From Sphingobacterium faecale (GTDB lineage: Bacteria > Bacteroidota > Bacteroidia > Sphingobacteriales > Sphingobacteriaceae), in assembly GCF_016746095.1 (NCBI RefSeq), contig NZ_JAERTY010000009.1, forward strand, positions 186,001-250,000: 64,000 bases of DNA, given 5' to 3'. Positions 7,976-18,131 of this stretch are shown one piece after another. The notes below the pieces were generated by a model. It saw only the letters and a list, made by a program, of their open reading frames with translations, made no database searches and was not told the DNA's origin. The position numbers were made by a program, and so were the translations under genes. Numbering within the stretch: position 1 is the first letter of the stretch; each line of letters begins with the position of its first letter.

Positions 7976-8680
7976 CTATTTCAATTTTTCGATTTCTTCT
8001 ACAGACAGTTTGGTGAATTTTACAATCTGCTCAATGCTTAACCCAGCTTTTTTCATCTCCTTGGCTGTCTCAAGAGCATTTTTACGCGCTCCTTCAGCCA
8101 AACCTTCTGCCCGGCCTCTTGCCCCACCTCTGGCTTCACCAGCTCGCATAGCTGAATTAAAAACGCTTTCGGCGTCACGCCTTTGTTTTAAACTTGCTTC
8201 GTATGACATCAGATCCTCCTCTTTTAATTTGCCTATCTCACCTATAGCAAAATTAACAAAGATTTCTCCTTAAAGAAAGAAAGCTTTGTTAATTCTCATC
8301 CGCCATTGAAAAACAAACTCTTGGACGAAACATACGACCAAATATCCGTTTGTCCAAAAATGAAGGCAGCTTGTCCATGGTACTCAGATGCTTAAGAAGA
8401 TAGAGCCATTGATCCATTACCGTATCCAATTCTTCGGGTTGTTTATTAAAAACAGGAAGGGAGACCATCTTATATCCCAGCTTGTCGTAAAAGACCTCAT
8501 GGGTATGCTTATCACATAACGCAACATCATAAAAATACGGGCGATCGGTCGTTCGGGACAGTGCAACATTCGAGCCACCATTCATATCGAATTCTAAAAT
8601 ACCGACGAAGTAAACTTCCGGCAGATGATAATCATTCCCTTTCTTCCCTTTGGCAAGCTGCTTATTAATCAACCGTGAGG
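7976..8680 (-). pseudogene. Broken Rpn-family (PD-(D/E)XK) nuclease/transposase-like gene
   Basis: The gene is in two minus-strand pieces. 8289-8680 encodes the middle of the family (KGNDYHLPEVYFVGILEFDM, then RPYFYDVALCDKHTHEVFYD and FLDKRIFGRMF). 7976-8260 encodes the typical end (EEDLMSYEASLKQRRDAESV, then a Glu/Lys/Arg-rich region and LSIEQIVKFTKLSVEEIEKL). Between them a stop and a short 11-bp inverted repeat (aattaacaaag/ctttgttaatt, 8249-8292 region) interrupt the frame. About 90 N-terminal residues with the first catalytic positions are missing. Homology stops abruptly near 8680, where the opposite-strand gene begins. Intact relatives promote RecA-independent recombination; this one should be inactive. 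Confidence 0.7.
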
Positions 8681-9105
8681 TTTACCGCAGTATCATCCTC
8701 CTCACCCTCCTCACCTTGTCTTGCCGTACCAGCAAGTACAGACTGGAAGAACAAATAGCCACACGGCAGGTACATCGCTCGGAATCCCACGAATGGCAAC
8801 AGTACCTACAGCAGGATAGCACCGTACGCTACTGGCACTTTGTAAGTGACTCCATTTTCTACTTCCACCCGGACACAGGCCTCTGGGCACTAGGTGGCTG
8901 GCTGTATGCGGCGGAGCAGTCCATACACGAGAAGCTCCTACAGTCCAATATAAGCCATAGGGACAGCACCGCCCTGCAAGCGCATGCTGCACTAAAGGAA
9001 CAAAAAGTGGTTCGCAAAAAGCAGCTCCCCTGGTATGTTTATCTCATCGTGGTGTTAGCGGTAGCATCTCTAGGGATCTATTACCTCTGGAGAAAAGGAT
9101 TTTAA
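8650..9105 (+). CDS. Small membrane-anchored protein, start replaced at a junction
   Basis: 151 residues in the open frame, not recognised. A short hydrophobic stretch ending in a cysteine (SIILLTLLTLSC, residues about 14-25) looks like a lipoprotein signal, a polar helical body follows, and the C-terminus has a membrane segment (about 126-146, YVYLIVVLAVASLGIYYLW) with a basic end. The first ~10 residues (MASCLLINRE) are antisense to the Rpn remnant, so the natural start was probably lost or replaced when the two sequences were joined near 8680. A good terminator follows at 9115. No function can be given. Confidence 0.5.
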   Translation: MASCLLINREVYRSIILLTLLTLSCRTSKYRLEEQIATRQVHRSESHEWQQYLQQDSTVRYWHFVSDSIFYFHPDTGLWALGGWLYAAEQSIHEKLLQSNISHRDSTALQAHAALKEQKVVRKKQLPWYVYLIVVLAVASLGIYYLWRKGF

Positions 9106-9114
9106 AACTAAGAA

Positions 9115-9149
9115 CGCCTGAAGTACATCCCTTCAGGCGTATATTTTTA
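9115..9149 (+). terminator. Rho-independent terminator
   Basis: 9-bp stem cgcctgaag (9115-9123) with cttcaggcg (9131-9139), 7-base loop, then tatattttta. It lies between two convergent genes and may serve the plus-strand gene ending at 9105. Confidence 0.8.
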
Positions 9150-9193
9150 TCCCCGTCCCATCCTTCTGTCACGGGTCACCTTTATCACCCTAA

Positions 9194-10801
9194 TTAGTTT
9201 TTCTTCCACTCCAAGATCTGCTGACGGCGCAACAATTCCTCTCTTAGTTGCCCCCTGTCTATCTTCTGCACAGATTTCTTTTGTTCAATAGCCTGTACAG
9301 CAGCTACAGCAGCACTTTCACCCAATATCATGAATACAGGCTCCATCCTGATGGATCCAAATGCAATATGTGTAGAGGACAAACACACAGGCACCAATAA
9401 ATTGGTGCAATCTCTTTCTTTCGGCGTAATAGAATTATATGCGATTTGGTAAGGTGAGAATTTACCAACCTCTACGTTTCCTTCATTTTTGACCATTCCA
9501 TCTACAATAATGCGCTGCGTATTATGGCTATCCATAGTATACGCCGCCAAGCCGATCGGGTCTATTGCCGTTTCTTTTCCTGTACAGTTATGTTCGCTCA
9601 TCACATAGGCTCCCAGCATTCTCCGACCTTCACGAATATATAGCTGAGGGGTGAAATGTCCGTTATTTACATACTCATCCTTTGGCAGGCCCCAGTTTTT
9701 TACATACGACCGAATATGTTCGGGCACCCGTGGATCGGTTTGCATAAAATACAGATACCCGATTGTATATTCTAGATGTTCATTATATATGGCTTTACGT
9801 CTATCAAAGCTAGCAGTAGCCCAATCGTAATTTGCCCCGATCATATCCGTCGAAAAGCCCCCACGGTTATTGATATCTGTTTTTCGGTTAGGCATTTTAC
9901 TCCATATAAAATAATTTTTAACCATCGTATATTGAGGCTGAGCCTCTATCAATCGTCCTAGCAGCTCATATTTTTGGGGATCATAGTTCGTCGGTCTTTC
10001 TATCGGAATCCGATTCTCTGCCGAGTCCGTTAGACAAATCCGGAAATTGTACGCTTGTATACGCTTATCGCCGGTACCTACCCGCGAAGGCTTATCTTTA
10101 GAGATCCCCCAAAGCAAGCCAGATTGGGGGTCTCCGATGGTTTTGTAGGGCGATACATGATCAGGAAACTGATGCCATCCCGACTGCTTTTGATAGGTAG
10201 GAAGCTGAAAACCATTTAATGTCTCCTTAAATTGGGAGTTATCCTCTCTCCCAAGCATAAACGGCACCCCTGCCAACGCGATAAGATCGCCCTCATACGT
10301 ACAGTCCAAAAACACCTTACCCGTAATTTCCTGAGTAGCTTTTCCCTTACCGTATGTAGGATATAGCAATACAGCGGTAATGGTACCTTTTTTCTTTTTT
10401 ACCTTACCGATCCGTTGATTTTTGATAATAGGCAACTGCACTTCCTGTATATATTTTTCAAACATGCTACCGGCTACCTTAGGCTCGAAAGTCCAGGATT
10501 CCGCTTTGCCGTAATATTGACCTAGGTCTTGATAGAACCGGCGGGACAAGCCACCGATAGCCGCCTTGTTACCAATGTCTGTCTGTCCCAATCCGCCCGA
10601 CGATAGCCCACCAATATGCTCATCTGTACCGATTACCACGGCAGTTTTACCCATCTTTAAGGCGGTATATCCGGCTATTATACCAGCAGAAGTAGCTCCA
10701 TAGATCACAATATCATAAGATTGGCTCTGCTGCGCACGTACATCAACATTTAAGAGCAATAGCCAGGCTATCAAAACCAAATGCATCATTTTTTTAGTCA
10801 T
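9194..10801 (-). CDS. Exported FAD-dependent oxidoreductase
   Basis: 535 residues. A signal peptide (to about residue 23, VRAQQ) is followed by a Rossmann dinucleotide-binding motif (YDIVIYGATSAGIIAGYTA, residues about 29-47) and the family segment GGLSSGGLGQTDIG. This matches the FAD_oxidored family (PF12831), whose members are frequent in Bacteroidota uptake loci but mostly uncharacterised. A C-terminal segment (PVCLSSTHIAFGSIRMEPV) is typical. It is the last gene of locus C, 2 bases after the DUF4998 gene, so it should act on the imported substrate or a derivative, outside or in the periplasm. The substrate is unknown. Confidence 0.85.
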   Translation of the reverse strand: MTKKMMHLVLIAWLLLLNVDVRAQQSQSYDIVIYGATSAGIIAGYTALKMGKTAVVIGTDEHIGGLSSGGLGQTDIGNKAAIGGLSRRFYQDLGQYYGKAESWTFEPKVAGSMFEKYIQEVQLPIIKNQRIGKVKKKKGTITAVLLYPTYGKGKATQEITGKVFLDCTYEGDLIALAGVPFMLGREDNSQFKETLNGFQLPTYQKQSGWHQFPDHVSPYKTIGDPQSGLLWGISKDKPSRVGTGDKRIQAYNFRICLTDSAENRIPIERPTNYDPQKYELLGRLIEAQPQYTMVKNYFIWSKMPNRKTDINNRGGFSTDMIGANYDWATASFDRRKAIYNEHLEYTIGYLYFMQTDPRVPEHIRSYVKNWGLPKDEYVNNGHFTPQLYIREGRRMLGAYVMSEHNCTGKETAIDPIGLAAYTMDSHNTQRIIVDGMVKNEGNVEVGKFSPYQIAYNSITPKERDCTNLLVPVCLSSTHIAFGSIRMEPVFMILGESAAVAAVQAIEQKKSVQKIDRGQLREELLRRQQILEWKKN

Positions 10802-10803
10802 AA

Positions 10804-11499
10804 TTATATTTTTAGATTTTTAAATTCCGTGTAAAAACTATCTATCGCCAGTGAGTCCGGCAAATAAATAGACCTATATTTCAATTCTCCTCCTTTTTGA
10901 AATTTAGGAAGTGCCATCACCTCTTCTGCCGCATCGGTCACGATAGTTTTGGCATCACCTACCATGTCAATGTACCGCACTTCCATGCCTACCAGATCCG
11001 GATAGGCTTTATACCAATTAATGAAAAGACTGTCATTACGCAGGACTGTACTTTCTATTAGTCGGTTCAATAGACTGGATTGATACGCATTCCCGTATAC
11101 ATTTCCCATCTGAGTATTCTTAATAGAAGACGTACCATCGGGGTAGAAAGTATAAAAATCAATATTGTGGTACTTCTCTTCCAGCGGTGCAATATTTACA
11201 TGATGTATAGTTAGAGACGGTTGATCTATAGCATACACCGTTGAATCCTTGCGGTTGTTCCAATAGAAAATAACCTTATTCACCGAAGGATCTTTTATAC
11301 GGAAGCTAATCTGCGCCCTATTGTTGCCCGGATGGAAATTCATAGAGTCCGGTCTACCTGCATATGAAGGAAATTTTCCCTCCAGGACATCTCTATAGGT
11401 ACTATCCTGTTTTTTACATGCCGTCACTGCAATAAGGAGTACGGCAGTCCATACGGTAAATTTGGTAAAGTATGTATGTTTTAAAAAATAATATTTCAT
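10804..11499 (-). CDS. DUF4998-like surface lipoprotein
   Basis: 231 residues with a lipoprotein signal (LIAVTAC, Cys28). The body shows the DUF4998 pattern: YAGRPDSMNFHPGNNRAQIS followed by a fibronectin-type repeat with VIFYWNNRKDS, and a second repeat from about residue 135. Such proteins are accessory surface lipoproteins next to SusD, probably binding carbohydrate or another extracellular ligand. The gene lies 11 bases after the DUF4959/DUF5000 gene and 2 bases before the oxidoreductase, in the same operon. Binding specificity cannot be inferred. Confidence 0.75.
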   Translation of the reverse strand: MKYYFLKHTYFTKFTVWTAVLLIAVTACKKQDSTYRDVLEGKFPSYAGRPDSMNFHPGNNRAQISFRIKDPSVNKVIFYWNNRKDSTVYAIDQPSLTIHHVNIAPLEEKYHNIDFYTFYPDGTSSIKNTQMGNVYGNAYQSSLLNRLIESTVLRNDSLFINWYKAYPDLVGMEVRYIDMVGDAKTIVTDAAEEVMALPKFQKGGELKYRSIYLPDSLAIDSFYTEFKNLKI

Positions 11500-11510
11500 G
11501 TTATCAAGTG

Positions 11511-12713
11511 TTATTCAGGTTGTCCAAAAAAATCAATCTCACCTAGCCAAAAATAATTAGTTACACCAAAAGTTGACATCGCCCGGAATCTGAAATAACG
11601 TACCGGAGGCGCTTCTAATGGAATTCTGAATTCATGTCCATTTTTGGCGAATTCAATGTCTTCTGCTGTATTGTTTTGAAGCGGCAATCCGGAAGGTTTC
11701 TTGATTTCGCCGGAATACAGTAGCGTCCAGCTATCATACGAACCGTCAGCAGAAGGACTGTTACTGCCCCATATTTCAAATTCACGAGGAGATCCTGCTG
11801 TATACAGCAGATTGAGTTCGCTGACGGTTCCTCTTTGAAAGACTTTGATACGACTCAATTTTGCTTTTTTCCCCATATCGATTGTAACCTGGTTAGGCAC
11901 CCCGGTACCATTATCAGTCCGATACCATCCCCCTGTTCCTGATCCCGTAGAGGTCAAATTATTATTCCAGAGAAAACTGACTTTATTAGCGCCAAATGGC
12001 TTTGGATCATTGACCAGTCTGAGCTCTTTAAATAACGCATAATCCAGTTCCCTTTCGAAAAGAGGCGTCAAGATCGTGTCTATTAAATTCGACTGATTTA
12101 GCCAACGGTCCTGTACCGATACCCTGAATTGCATAGGCACATTTTCCAGCCCACGAACACTCAATGGTCCCTCACCAGCCTGTGTATAGATTGTTTCTAC
12201 GGTCTCCCAATCCCCTTTCACATTTTTCCGTTGGATGGGAATAGATACTTCCGCCTTTTGAGGATTTTCAAAGTTGATCGTTATTCCCCCAAAATCTTCC
12301 ACAATAGACATTGATTCATAAATTTTCCAGATAGGAGGCATAGCAGGTCTTGCGTCGACCATTATAGGTGTAGATTTTTTAAGATTTTTACCTACGGTAT
12401 AAAGTTTAATCGAGTAAATCGAGGTATCTCCAAAACCATCTAACAACAACTTATTATTATAATAAGAAGACTGCGCCTGAATGCGCTTTCCATCATTTTT
12501 AGTGCACTCCGCTTCTACATACATGATATTACTGTTCGCTGGAACAGTATAGGACAATTCAATTTTACCGGGCAGCCCCTTAGCATTAACCGCTTTCAAA
12601 GCAGGAGGTATAGTCTCATCCGTTTCGATGATAGACATGATATCCTGCTCTCTACATGAGCTCCATATACAACCTATTGCCAGCAGACCAAATAGTATTA
12701 TTTTATTTTTCAT
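11511..12713 (-). CDS. DUF4959/DUF5126/DUF5000 surface lipoprotein
   Basis: 400 residues with a lipoprotein signal ending at Cys20 (CIWSSC). Three regions are visible: an N-terminal domain of DUF4959 type (about 35-125, PPALKAVNAKGLPGKIELSY), a middle fibronectin-like region (about 128-230), and a C-terminal discoidin-like domain of DUF5000 type (about 245-398) with GGWYRTDNGTGVPNQVTIDM and PVRYFRFRAMSTFG. The last domain is a likely ligand-binding module on the cell surface. It lies between susD and the DUF4998 gene in locus C. An 86-base gap with a weak hairpin (12747-12784) separates it from susD, so its level may be set apart from the transporter. Confidence 0.8.
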   Translation of the reverse strand: MKNKIILFGLLAIGCIWSSCREQDIMSIIETDETIPPALKAVNAKGLPGKIELSYTVPANSNIMYVEAECTKNDGKRIQAQSSYYNNKLLLDGFGDTSIYSIKLYTVGKNLKKSTPIMVDARPAMPPIWKIYESMSIVEDFGGITINFENPQKAEVSIPIQRKNVKGDWETVETIYTQAGEGPLSVRGLENVPMQFRVSVQDRWLNQSNLIDTILTPLFERELDYALFKELRLVNDPKPFGANKVSFLWNNNLTSTGSGTGGWYRTDNGTGVPNQVTIDMGKKAKLSRIKVFQRGTVSELNLLYTAGSPREFEIWGSNSPSADGSYDSWTLLYSGEIKKPSGLPLQNNTAEDIEFAKNGHEFRIPLEAPPVRYFRFRAMSTFGVTNYFWLGEIDFFGQPE

Positions 12714-12799
12714 ATGTGTATTATTTTTTCTTTAATGGTCATATGGAATACTCATGTGTGTGTGCTTTGCTAAACGTGAGTATTTCATAAGGCTTGCGT

Positions 12800-14686
12800 T
12801 TACCAATTAGGGCTTTGTATAATTTCTTTGTTCTTAATGAATTCCGACTCCTGTATTGGCCAGAAATAATCTCTTACCTGGAAGTTTTGACGTACTATAG
12901 TTCTAGGGATATAGTAGTATTTCGCATCGGCGTTAAGCACATCCCACCCGGTGATATTCTGGTTCAACACCTCCTGAGCCACCTTCCACCGGCGTAGATC
13001 CCAAAATCGGTGTCCTTCGAAGCAAAGCTCTATTGTCCGCTCCTGTCGGATTATACTTTGCAACCCCGCTTTAGACAGTATTTTTTCGGGTTGATTCGAG
13101 AAGTTGTTCCAAGCATATTTTACACCTTTGAGGCCAGCCCGTTCTCGGATACGGTCCAAGTAGATAAAAATTTCGTCCGACGGTCCATTAGCTTCATTCA
13201 GCGCTTCGGCATACATCAGGTACAAGTCTGCCAGTCTTACGATCGGCCAGGGATAGCGTTGTACCACCCACTGTTTTGCCAATGCTGTATTCTGATAGTT
13301 GACCAACTTCTTAGGTAGATATCCCGTTAAGGAAAAAGCAAAGGCATGGCCAGAGGAGATTCCTCCGAGCCGCCCTTCAATATAAAAATTTTCGTCGTCG
13401 CTCAACAAGCCCTGTCCATACCATCTGCCACCGTCAAACCCCAGAAATGCATAATAGCGGGGTTCCCTATCAAAATTGAGCCGCGCGGTAGTATAGCCCG
13501 TTTTGATATACTGTTTATCTTGTTTAGCGCCCACCTTTGTCCCATACCGATCCATATAATCAAATGTGTTGTCTTCATTAATCGGCACGCCGTTTTTACT
13601 GTAAAACTGTTCCACAAGATTTAGAGGCACGGAAAAGTAACCACCGTAATACAGTGCGTCACCGCCAAATATACGAGGATAAGAAGCCGTTTGAATGGAA
13701 TTTGCTGCACTGTTACTTGCCCCCCAGATCAGTTCTTTATTCCACTTTTCAGTAATAGTCGTACGCAGGTTAAGTTCGATTTTGGTCGTGTCTGAGACAG
13801 GCCTGTCATATGCTGCTTTTTTATGCAATGCATAGCCCAAGGACTCGCAATATTCGATTGCTTCTTTTGCCGCCTCGGCAGCCTGTGTCCATTTATTAGG
13901 ATCTGCTGTCTGATTGAACAATACCTCACCACGGCTATTTTTATAATTACTATAATCCGTATTTCCATTGAATAGCGGGCTAGCTGCAGTAAGCAATACT
14001 TTTGCTTTGATGGCCATGGCGATCGGCTTGGTAATACGCCCCAGTTCTGTCGATTCAAACAGTACCGATTCCGGCAGATCCACGATGGCTTCATCAAGCT
14101 GATTGACGATGTATTGAAATACATCGTCTACCGGTTCGCGGGTTATTTCCTTTATTTGGCTTATCTCTGTCGATACCGCATAATTTTCATGCATGATGGG
14201 AATGGGACCATACATACGCAGCAGGTAGAAATGGTAGTAGGCTTTTAGAAATTTAGCCTCCGCTTTCATTTTAGCCTTATCAAAATCCGACAAACCATGT
14301 ACCTTATCTACATTACCCAAAAATATATTACATTCGTGTATACCTCTGAATAATGGCGTCCCACCCCTATCTCCCTGCCAAAAATCCATGAGTGGGTTTT
14401 GAATATTTTGCTGTCCACGTGCGTATAGGCCAGAGTTGTAATTGTATTGGACCTGATCGAACCATATTTCATCTGCTCCAGCGATAGCAGGATTTCCCGA
14501 AAAAGGATCTGCATAATTTGGAAGCCAAGAGTAACAGGTGAATAAATATTTTTCGGCAGTGAGTGGTGTGCGGAATGCATATTCAATAGTGGCAACATTG
14601 TCGGGAACCACATCTAGGTAGTTGCAGCCCTGGAGCGTGAGGCCTGCCATAAGTATTAATAATAGTTTCTTTTTCATAATTGACAT
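12800..14686 (-). CDS. SusD/RagB-family outer-membrane lipoprotein (locus C)
   Basis: 628 residues, long for the family. The lipoprotein signal ends at LQGC (Cys21), followed by NYLDVVP. The ATG three codons in (MKKKLLLILMAG) is the more usual start, and the annotated one lies only 3 bases from the susC stop. The body has the SusD helical repeats, and near the end the family segments RQERTIELCFEGHRFWDLRR and YFWPIQESE are present. It forms the surface lid for the SusC at 14690-18106. Confidence 0.93.
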   Translation of the reverse strand: MSIMKKKLLLILMAGLTLQGCNYLDVVPDNVATIEYAFRTPLTAEKYLFTCYSWLPNYADPFSGNPAIAGADEIWFDQVQYNYNSGLYARGQQNIQNPLMDFWQGDRGGTPLFRGIHECNIFLGNVDKVHGLSDFDKAKMKAEAKFLKAYYHFYLLRMYGPIPIMHENYAVSTEISQIKEITREPVDDVFQYIVNQLDEAIVDLPESVLFESTELGRITKPIAMAIKAKVLLTAASPLFNGNTDYSNYKNSRGEVLFNQTADPNKWTQAAEAAKEAIEYCESLGYALHKKAAYDRPVSDTTKIELNLRTTITEKWNKELIWGASNSAANSIQTASYPRIFGGDALYYGGYFSVPLNLVEQFYSKNGVPINEDNTFDYMDRYGTKVGAKQDKQYIKTGYTTARLNFDREPRYYAFLGFDGGRWYGQGLLSDDENFYIEGRLGGISSGHAFAFSLTGYLPKKLVNYQNTALAKQWVVQRYPWPIVRLADLYLMYAEALNEANGPSDEIFIYLDRIRERAGLKGVKYAWNNFSNQPEKILSKAGLQSIIRQERTIELCFEGHRFWDLRRWKVAQEVLNQNITGWDVLNADAKYYYIPRTIVRQNFQVRDYFWPIQESEFIKNKEIIQSPNW

Positions 14687-14689
14687 TGA

Positions 14690-17600
14690 TTAAAATGACA
14701 CCTGTGCACCGATATTAAACACTCTTTGCACAGGATAGCCCAATCCGTTTCCCGCCATTTCTACATCCCACAATTTAAATTGACTTAGATTCAACAGGTT
14801 CGTTCCGTTTAGATACAAACGTAATTTTTCCATATTCAACTTAGATATCGTCCTTTTCGGAAGGCTATAACCTAACTCCACATTTTTCAACCGCAGGAAA
14901 GAGCCGTTACGCATAAACCACGTGCTGGTCTGCGTATTGTTTTCATTTATATTGGGCGAGAGCCGTGGCCATAGAGCCAGTGGGTCCGGATTTGCTTCCG
15001 ACCAATGATTATCCGCATACACTTTCAACATCTGGTTACTACCTGCATAACCCACCGCATCACGGCTAGGATAAGCGTCAGCGTAACTCACAAAAGGAGC
15101 GGTAGATCGCGGGTTAATCCAGAAGGATTCATTGGCAAGCCCTTGCAAAAACATCGAAAAATCAATATTTTTATAACCTGTGGATATACCAAATCCATAT
15201 ACTATTTCAGGGCTGGTTGGATTTCCAATAGGCACCCGGTCCAGTGAAGATATTATCCCATCACCATTTACATCCCGGTATTTAATATCACCTCCCCGTA
15301 CGGCTACTCCAAATCCTTGTTCAGGGGAGTTATATACCTCTTCGTCATCGATAAAAAGGCGCTCAGCCAAGTATCCCCAGGTTTGATTGATATTATACCC
15401 CACACGTGATAGTCTACTATTGGCATCATAATCAGGCTCTTCGTAAATCTCGAATTTTGACGTAGCATACGTAAAGTTACCTCGTGCAGAAAGCCATAAT
15501 CCATTTTCAAAATTATGCGAATAGTCAATAGACATATCCAATCCTCTGCTGGAGGCTTCTCCTACATTGGCACGTAAGGCCGATGAAAATCCCAAATAAC
15601 TCGGAATAGCGGCCCGTGTCATCAGAATATTTTTTCGGTATTCCGAAAAAACATCTGCCTGGATCTGAATATCCTTAAAGAGTGTCATCTCAAACCCTAG
15701 ATTTGCTTTATAAGCGACTTCCCAAGTGATATCAGGGTTGGCATATCGACTGATAGAGACCCCATTGAGCGTATAATTAAAATCCGTACCGAATGAAGAA
15801 GCCCGTGCAGCGTCATTCATATTGACATTGGATAGGTAGAAGAACCGATCGGAAGCACTACCAATGGCATCATTTCCGACCATTCCATAGGTGCCCCTCA
15901 CTTTAAATACATCGATATAATTTTGCAGAGGCTTCCAGAATTTTTCATCAGAAATCTGCCATCCGATCCCCCCGGACGGGAAGAATCCAAACCGATTGTT
16001 TTTGTCGAAGCGCTCCGAGCCATTATACCCGAAATTGAATTCTGCAAAGTATTTACTGTTTAGGGAGTAGGTAAAGCGACCGGACAGCCCTTGGTTGCGC
16101 GACGGAAGGGACAACTGAAGATTACCTGCATTAGCATTTAAGCTTTCTTGCATGATATAGACCAGCATCGCATTGACGGCATGTTTGTCTTTGAACGTCC
16201 GGCTATAATTCAATGCAGATTCCAGATAAAAAGTAGACTTTATAGTCTTATCTCCTTCATTATACCCCAAATATTCTGTGGCACTTTTTTCGTTGATATT
16301 TGCTAGCGTATAGGTCTGGTTCAATTTGTCGTAATTCAGTACCTGGTAGTAAAACGGGTTATAAAAACGGCTGACAGAGTGATACGAGGATTTATTTGTA
16401 TTCCCCATAGCCCGGAAAGTAAGTCCCTGGGTTAAAAAATGTAGTTTCTGCTTCAACTCAAATTGAGCCATAATTACCGAACGCGAGTAATCTCTATAGC
16501 CTTTGACCATCTCCGCATAAGGGTTGACATAATTACCTTTATCCGATCCCCCAAAAAGGATATGCTGTATATGGCTACTATTTTCATCTTTCGGATAATA
16601 AGCGGGAAACACGACTGGGTTTGAGAACATCACCATTTCGTACATTTCCTTCCCGCCACTGATAGGCCCCGTATACTCATCAAAGCTACCGTACATGCGC
16701 ACCCCTACCTCCGTACTTTTGCTGAGATTAACATTTACATTGGAGCGTAGCAGATAGCTTTTAAGGTCAATATTATTGTTGAAGTTATTTTGAGGATCCA
16801 CTTTTAACACGCCATTATCTTTATTAAAAGTACCTGCAAAATAATAACGTGCAACACTTCCACCGCCCGATACATTCAAGTTTGCTCTTTGATTCATGGT
16901 ATAGTCTTTGAATAAAGTGCTCCGCCAATCCGTAGCTGGATACAGTATCGGGTCAGCCTGACGGCGCGTCATATCTATTTTTTCCTGACTATATAGCACA
17001 GGGCTCAATGGGTCACGTGTGCGGATAGCTTCATTGCTCAGCTCCATATACCTAATTGGATCCGCCATTTCTACATCCTTCGTAGGAGTTGAAAGAGAGT
17101 TTTCCAATCGGAAGCTAATTTTAGCTGGGCCTTCCTTTCCTTCTTTAGTAGTCACTAGTATGACCCCATTAGCGCCACGTGCTCCGTATAGTGCGGTGGC
17201 CGATGCATCCTTCATAATCGAAAATGAGGCAATATCATCTGGTTGGAGACGTGCAAGATCCGTTGATGTAAATTCTACACCATCGATTAATATTAATGGA
17301 TCTTTTTTATAACCGAATGTCGTCACCCCGCGTATGAAGAATTCGGCATTATCCTGTCCTGGTTCTCCACTTCTTTGATAGGCAATTACCCCTGCCAAGC
17401 GACCTGCCAGCGCAGTAGTAAGATTAGAAGACGGCACTTTAAGCTCCTCAGGCCTAATTGTAGTGATAGCGCCCACCATCTCCTTCCTTTTCTGAGTACC
17501 ATAGGCCACTACCACGACTTCTTCAATATTATCTGACGTGTTTTCAAGTTGAATAAGGAGAGGTCGGTCATTCAAGATCGATATATTTTTATCCTTATAC

Positions 17601-18106
17601 TCGACCATCCTTACCACAACTCGCTGTCCTATAGTGGCTTCAATCACAAATCGACCGTTTACATCTGTTGCAGTCGCTTTTCTGTTATCCTCCAAGACAC
17701 TTACAGAAACCCCGATTATGGGTTGATTTAGACTGTCAGTAACCGTACCACTTATGAGCTGCTGTTGTGCATTATCGATTACAATAGGTGTTTTTTCTAC
17801 TATCGCCTGCGTATACTTGACCGTTATATTTTTCTGTATTACTTTAAACTCCAAGGGTACGGCCTTAGAAATTTGCTTAAGGACATTCTCCAGTGAAGAA
17901 TTGGATATCTTTAAACTGATCCATATTTCTTCGATTTTAGGATCGTTATAGACAAATACATGGTCTGTCTGATCCATAATGTCCTGAAATACATTTTTTA
18001 AGCTGCTCTTGTTTCTGTTGACACTGATCTGCTGGGCAAAGCTACTGTGCGCCACAAAGAAAAGGCCTAGAAACAGAAGCAGTTTCCAAAATTGGTTTCC
18101 TTTCAT
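14690..18106 (-). CDS. SusC/RagA-family TonB-dependent channel with STN domain (locus C)
   Basis: 1138 residues. A signal peptide (to about 24, SSFAQQ) is followed by an STN domain (about 25-100), which in this family contacts a FecR-type anti-sigma factor. Then come a CarboxypepD_reg-like domain (about 118-205, SGTVTDSLNQPIIGVSVSV), a plug (about 210-325, VVVAYGTQKRKEMVGAITTI, then GARGANGVILVTT) and a 22-strand-type barrel ending GAQVSF. It lies 25 bases downstream of fecR and directly upstream of susD. The STN plus FecR plus ECF sigma arrangement predicts ligand-dependent autoinduction of the operon. Confidence 0.94.
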   Translation of the reverse strand: MKGNQFWKLLLFLGLFFVAHSSFAQQISVNRNKSSLKNVFQDIMDQTDHVFVYNDPKIEEIWISLKISNSSLENVLKQISKAVPLEFKVIQKNITVKYTQAIVEKTPIVIDNAQQQLISGTVTDSLNQPIIGVSVSVLEDNRKATATDVNGRFVIEATIGQRVVVRMVEYKDKNISILNDRPLLIQLENTSDNIEEVVVVAYGTQKRKEMVGAITTIRPEELKVPSSNLTTALAGRLAGVIAYQRSGEPGQDNAEFFIRGVTTFGYKKDPLILIDGVEFTSTDLARLQPDDIASFSIMKDASATALYGARGANGVILVTTKEGKEGPAKISFRLENSLSTPTKDVEMADPIRYMELSNEAIRTRDPLSPVLYSQEKIDMTRRQADPILYPATDWRSTLFKDYTMNQRANLNVSGGGSVARYYFAGTFNKDNGVLKVDPQNNFNNNIDLKSYLLRSNVNVNLSKSTEVGVRMYGSFDEYTGPISGGKEMYEMVMFSNPVVFPAYYPKDENSSHIQHILFGGSDKGNYVNPYAEMVKGYRDYSRSVIMAQFELKQKLHFLTQGLTFRAMGNTNKSSYHSVSRFYNPFYYQVLNYDKLNQTYTLANINEKSATEYLGYNEGDKTIKSTFYLESALNYSRTFKDKHAVNAMLVYIMQESLNANAGNLQLSLPSRNQGLSGRFTYSLNSKYFAEFNFGYNGSERFDKNNRFGFFPSGGIGWQISDEKFWKPLQNYIDVFKVRGTYGMVGNDAIGSASDRFFYLSNVNMNDAARASSFGTDFNYTLNGVSISRYANPDITWEVAYKANLGFEMTLFKDIQIQADVFSEYRKNILMTRAAIPSYLGFSSALRANVGEASSRGLDMSIDYSHNFENGLWLSARGNFTYATSKFEIYEEPDYDANSRLSRVGYNINQTWGYLAERLFIDDEEVYNSPEQGFGVAVRGGDIKYRDVNGDGIISSLDRVPIGNPTSPEIVYGFGISTGYKNIDFSMFLQGLANESFWINPRSTAPFVSYADAYPSRDAVGYAGSNQMLKVYADNHWSEANPDPLALWPRLSPNINENNTQTSTWFMRNGSFLRLKNVELGYSLPKRTISKLNMEKLRLYLNGTNLLNLSQFKLWDVEMAGNGLGYPVQRVFNIGAQVSF

Positions 18107-18131
18107 AATTATATTTTAATGGTATATGTTA

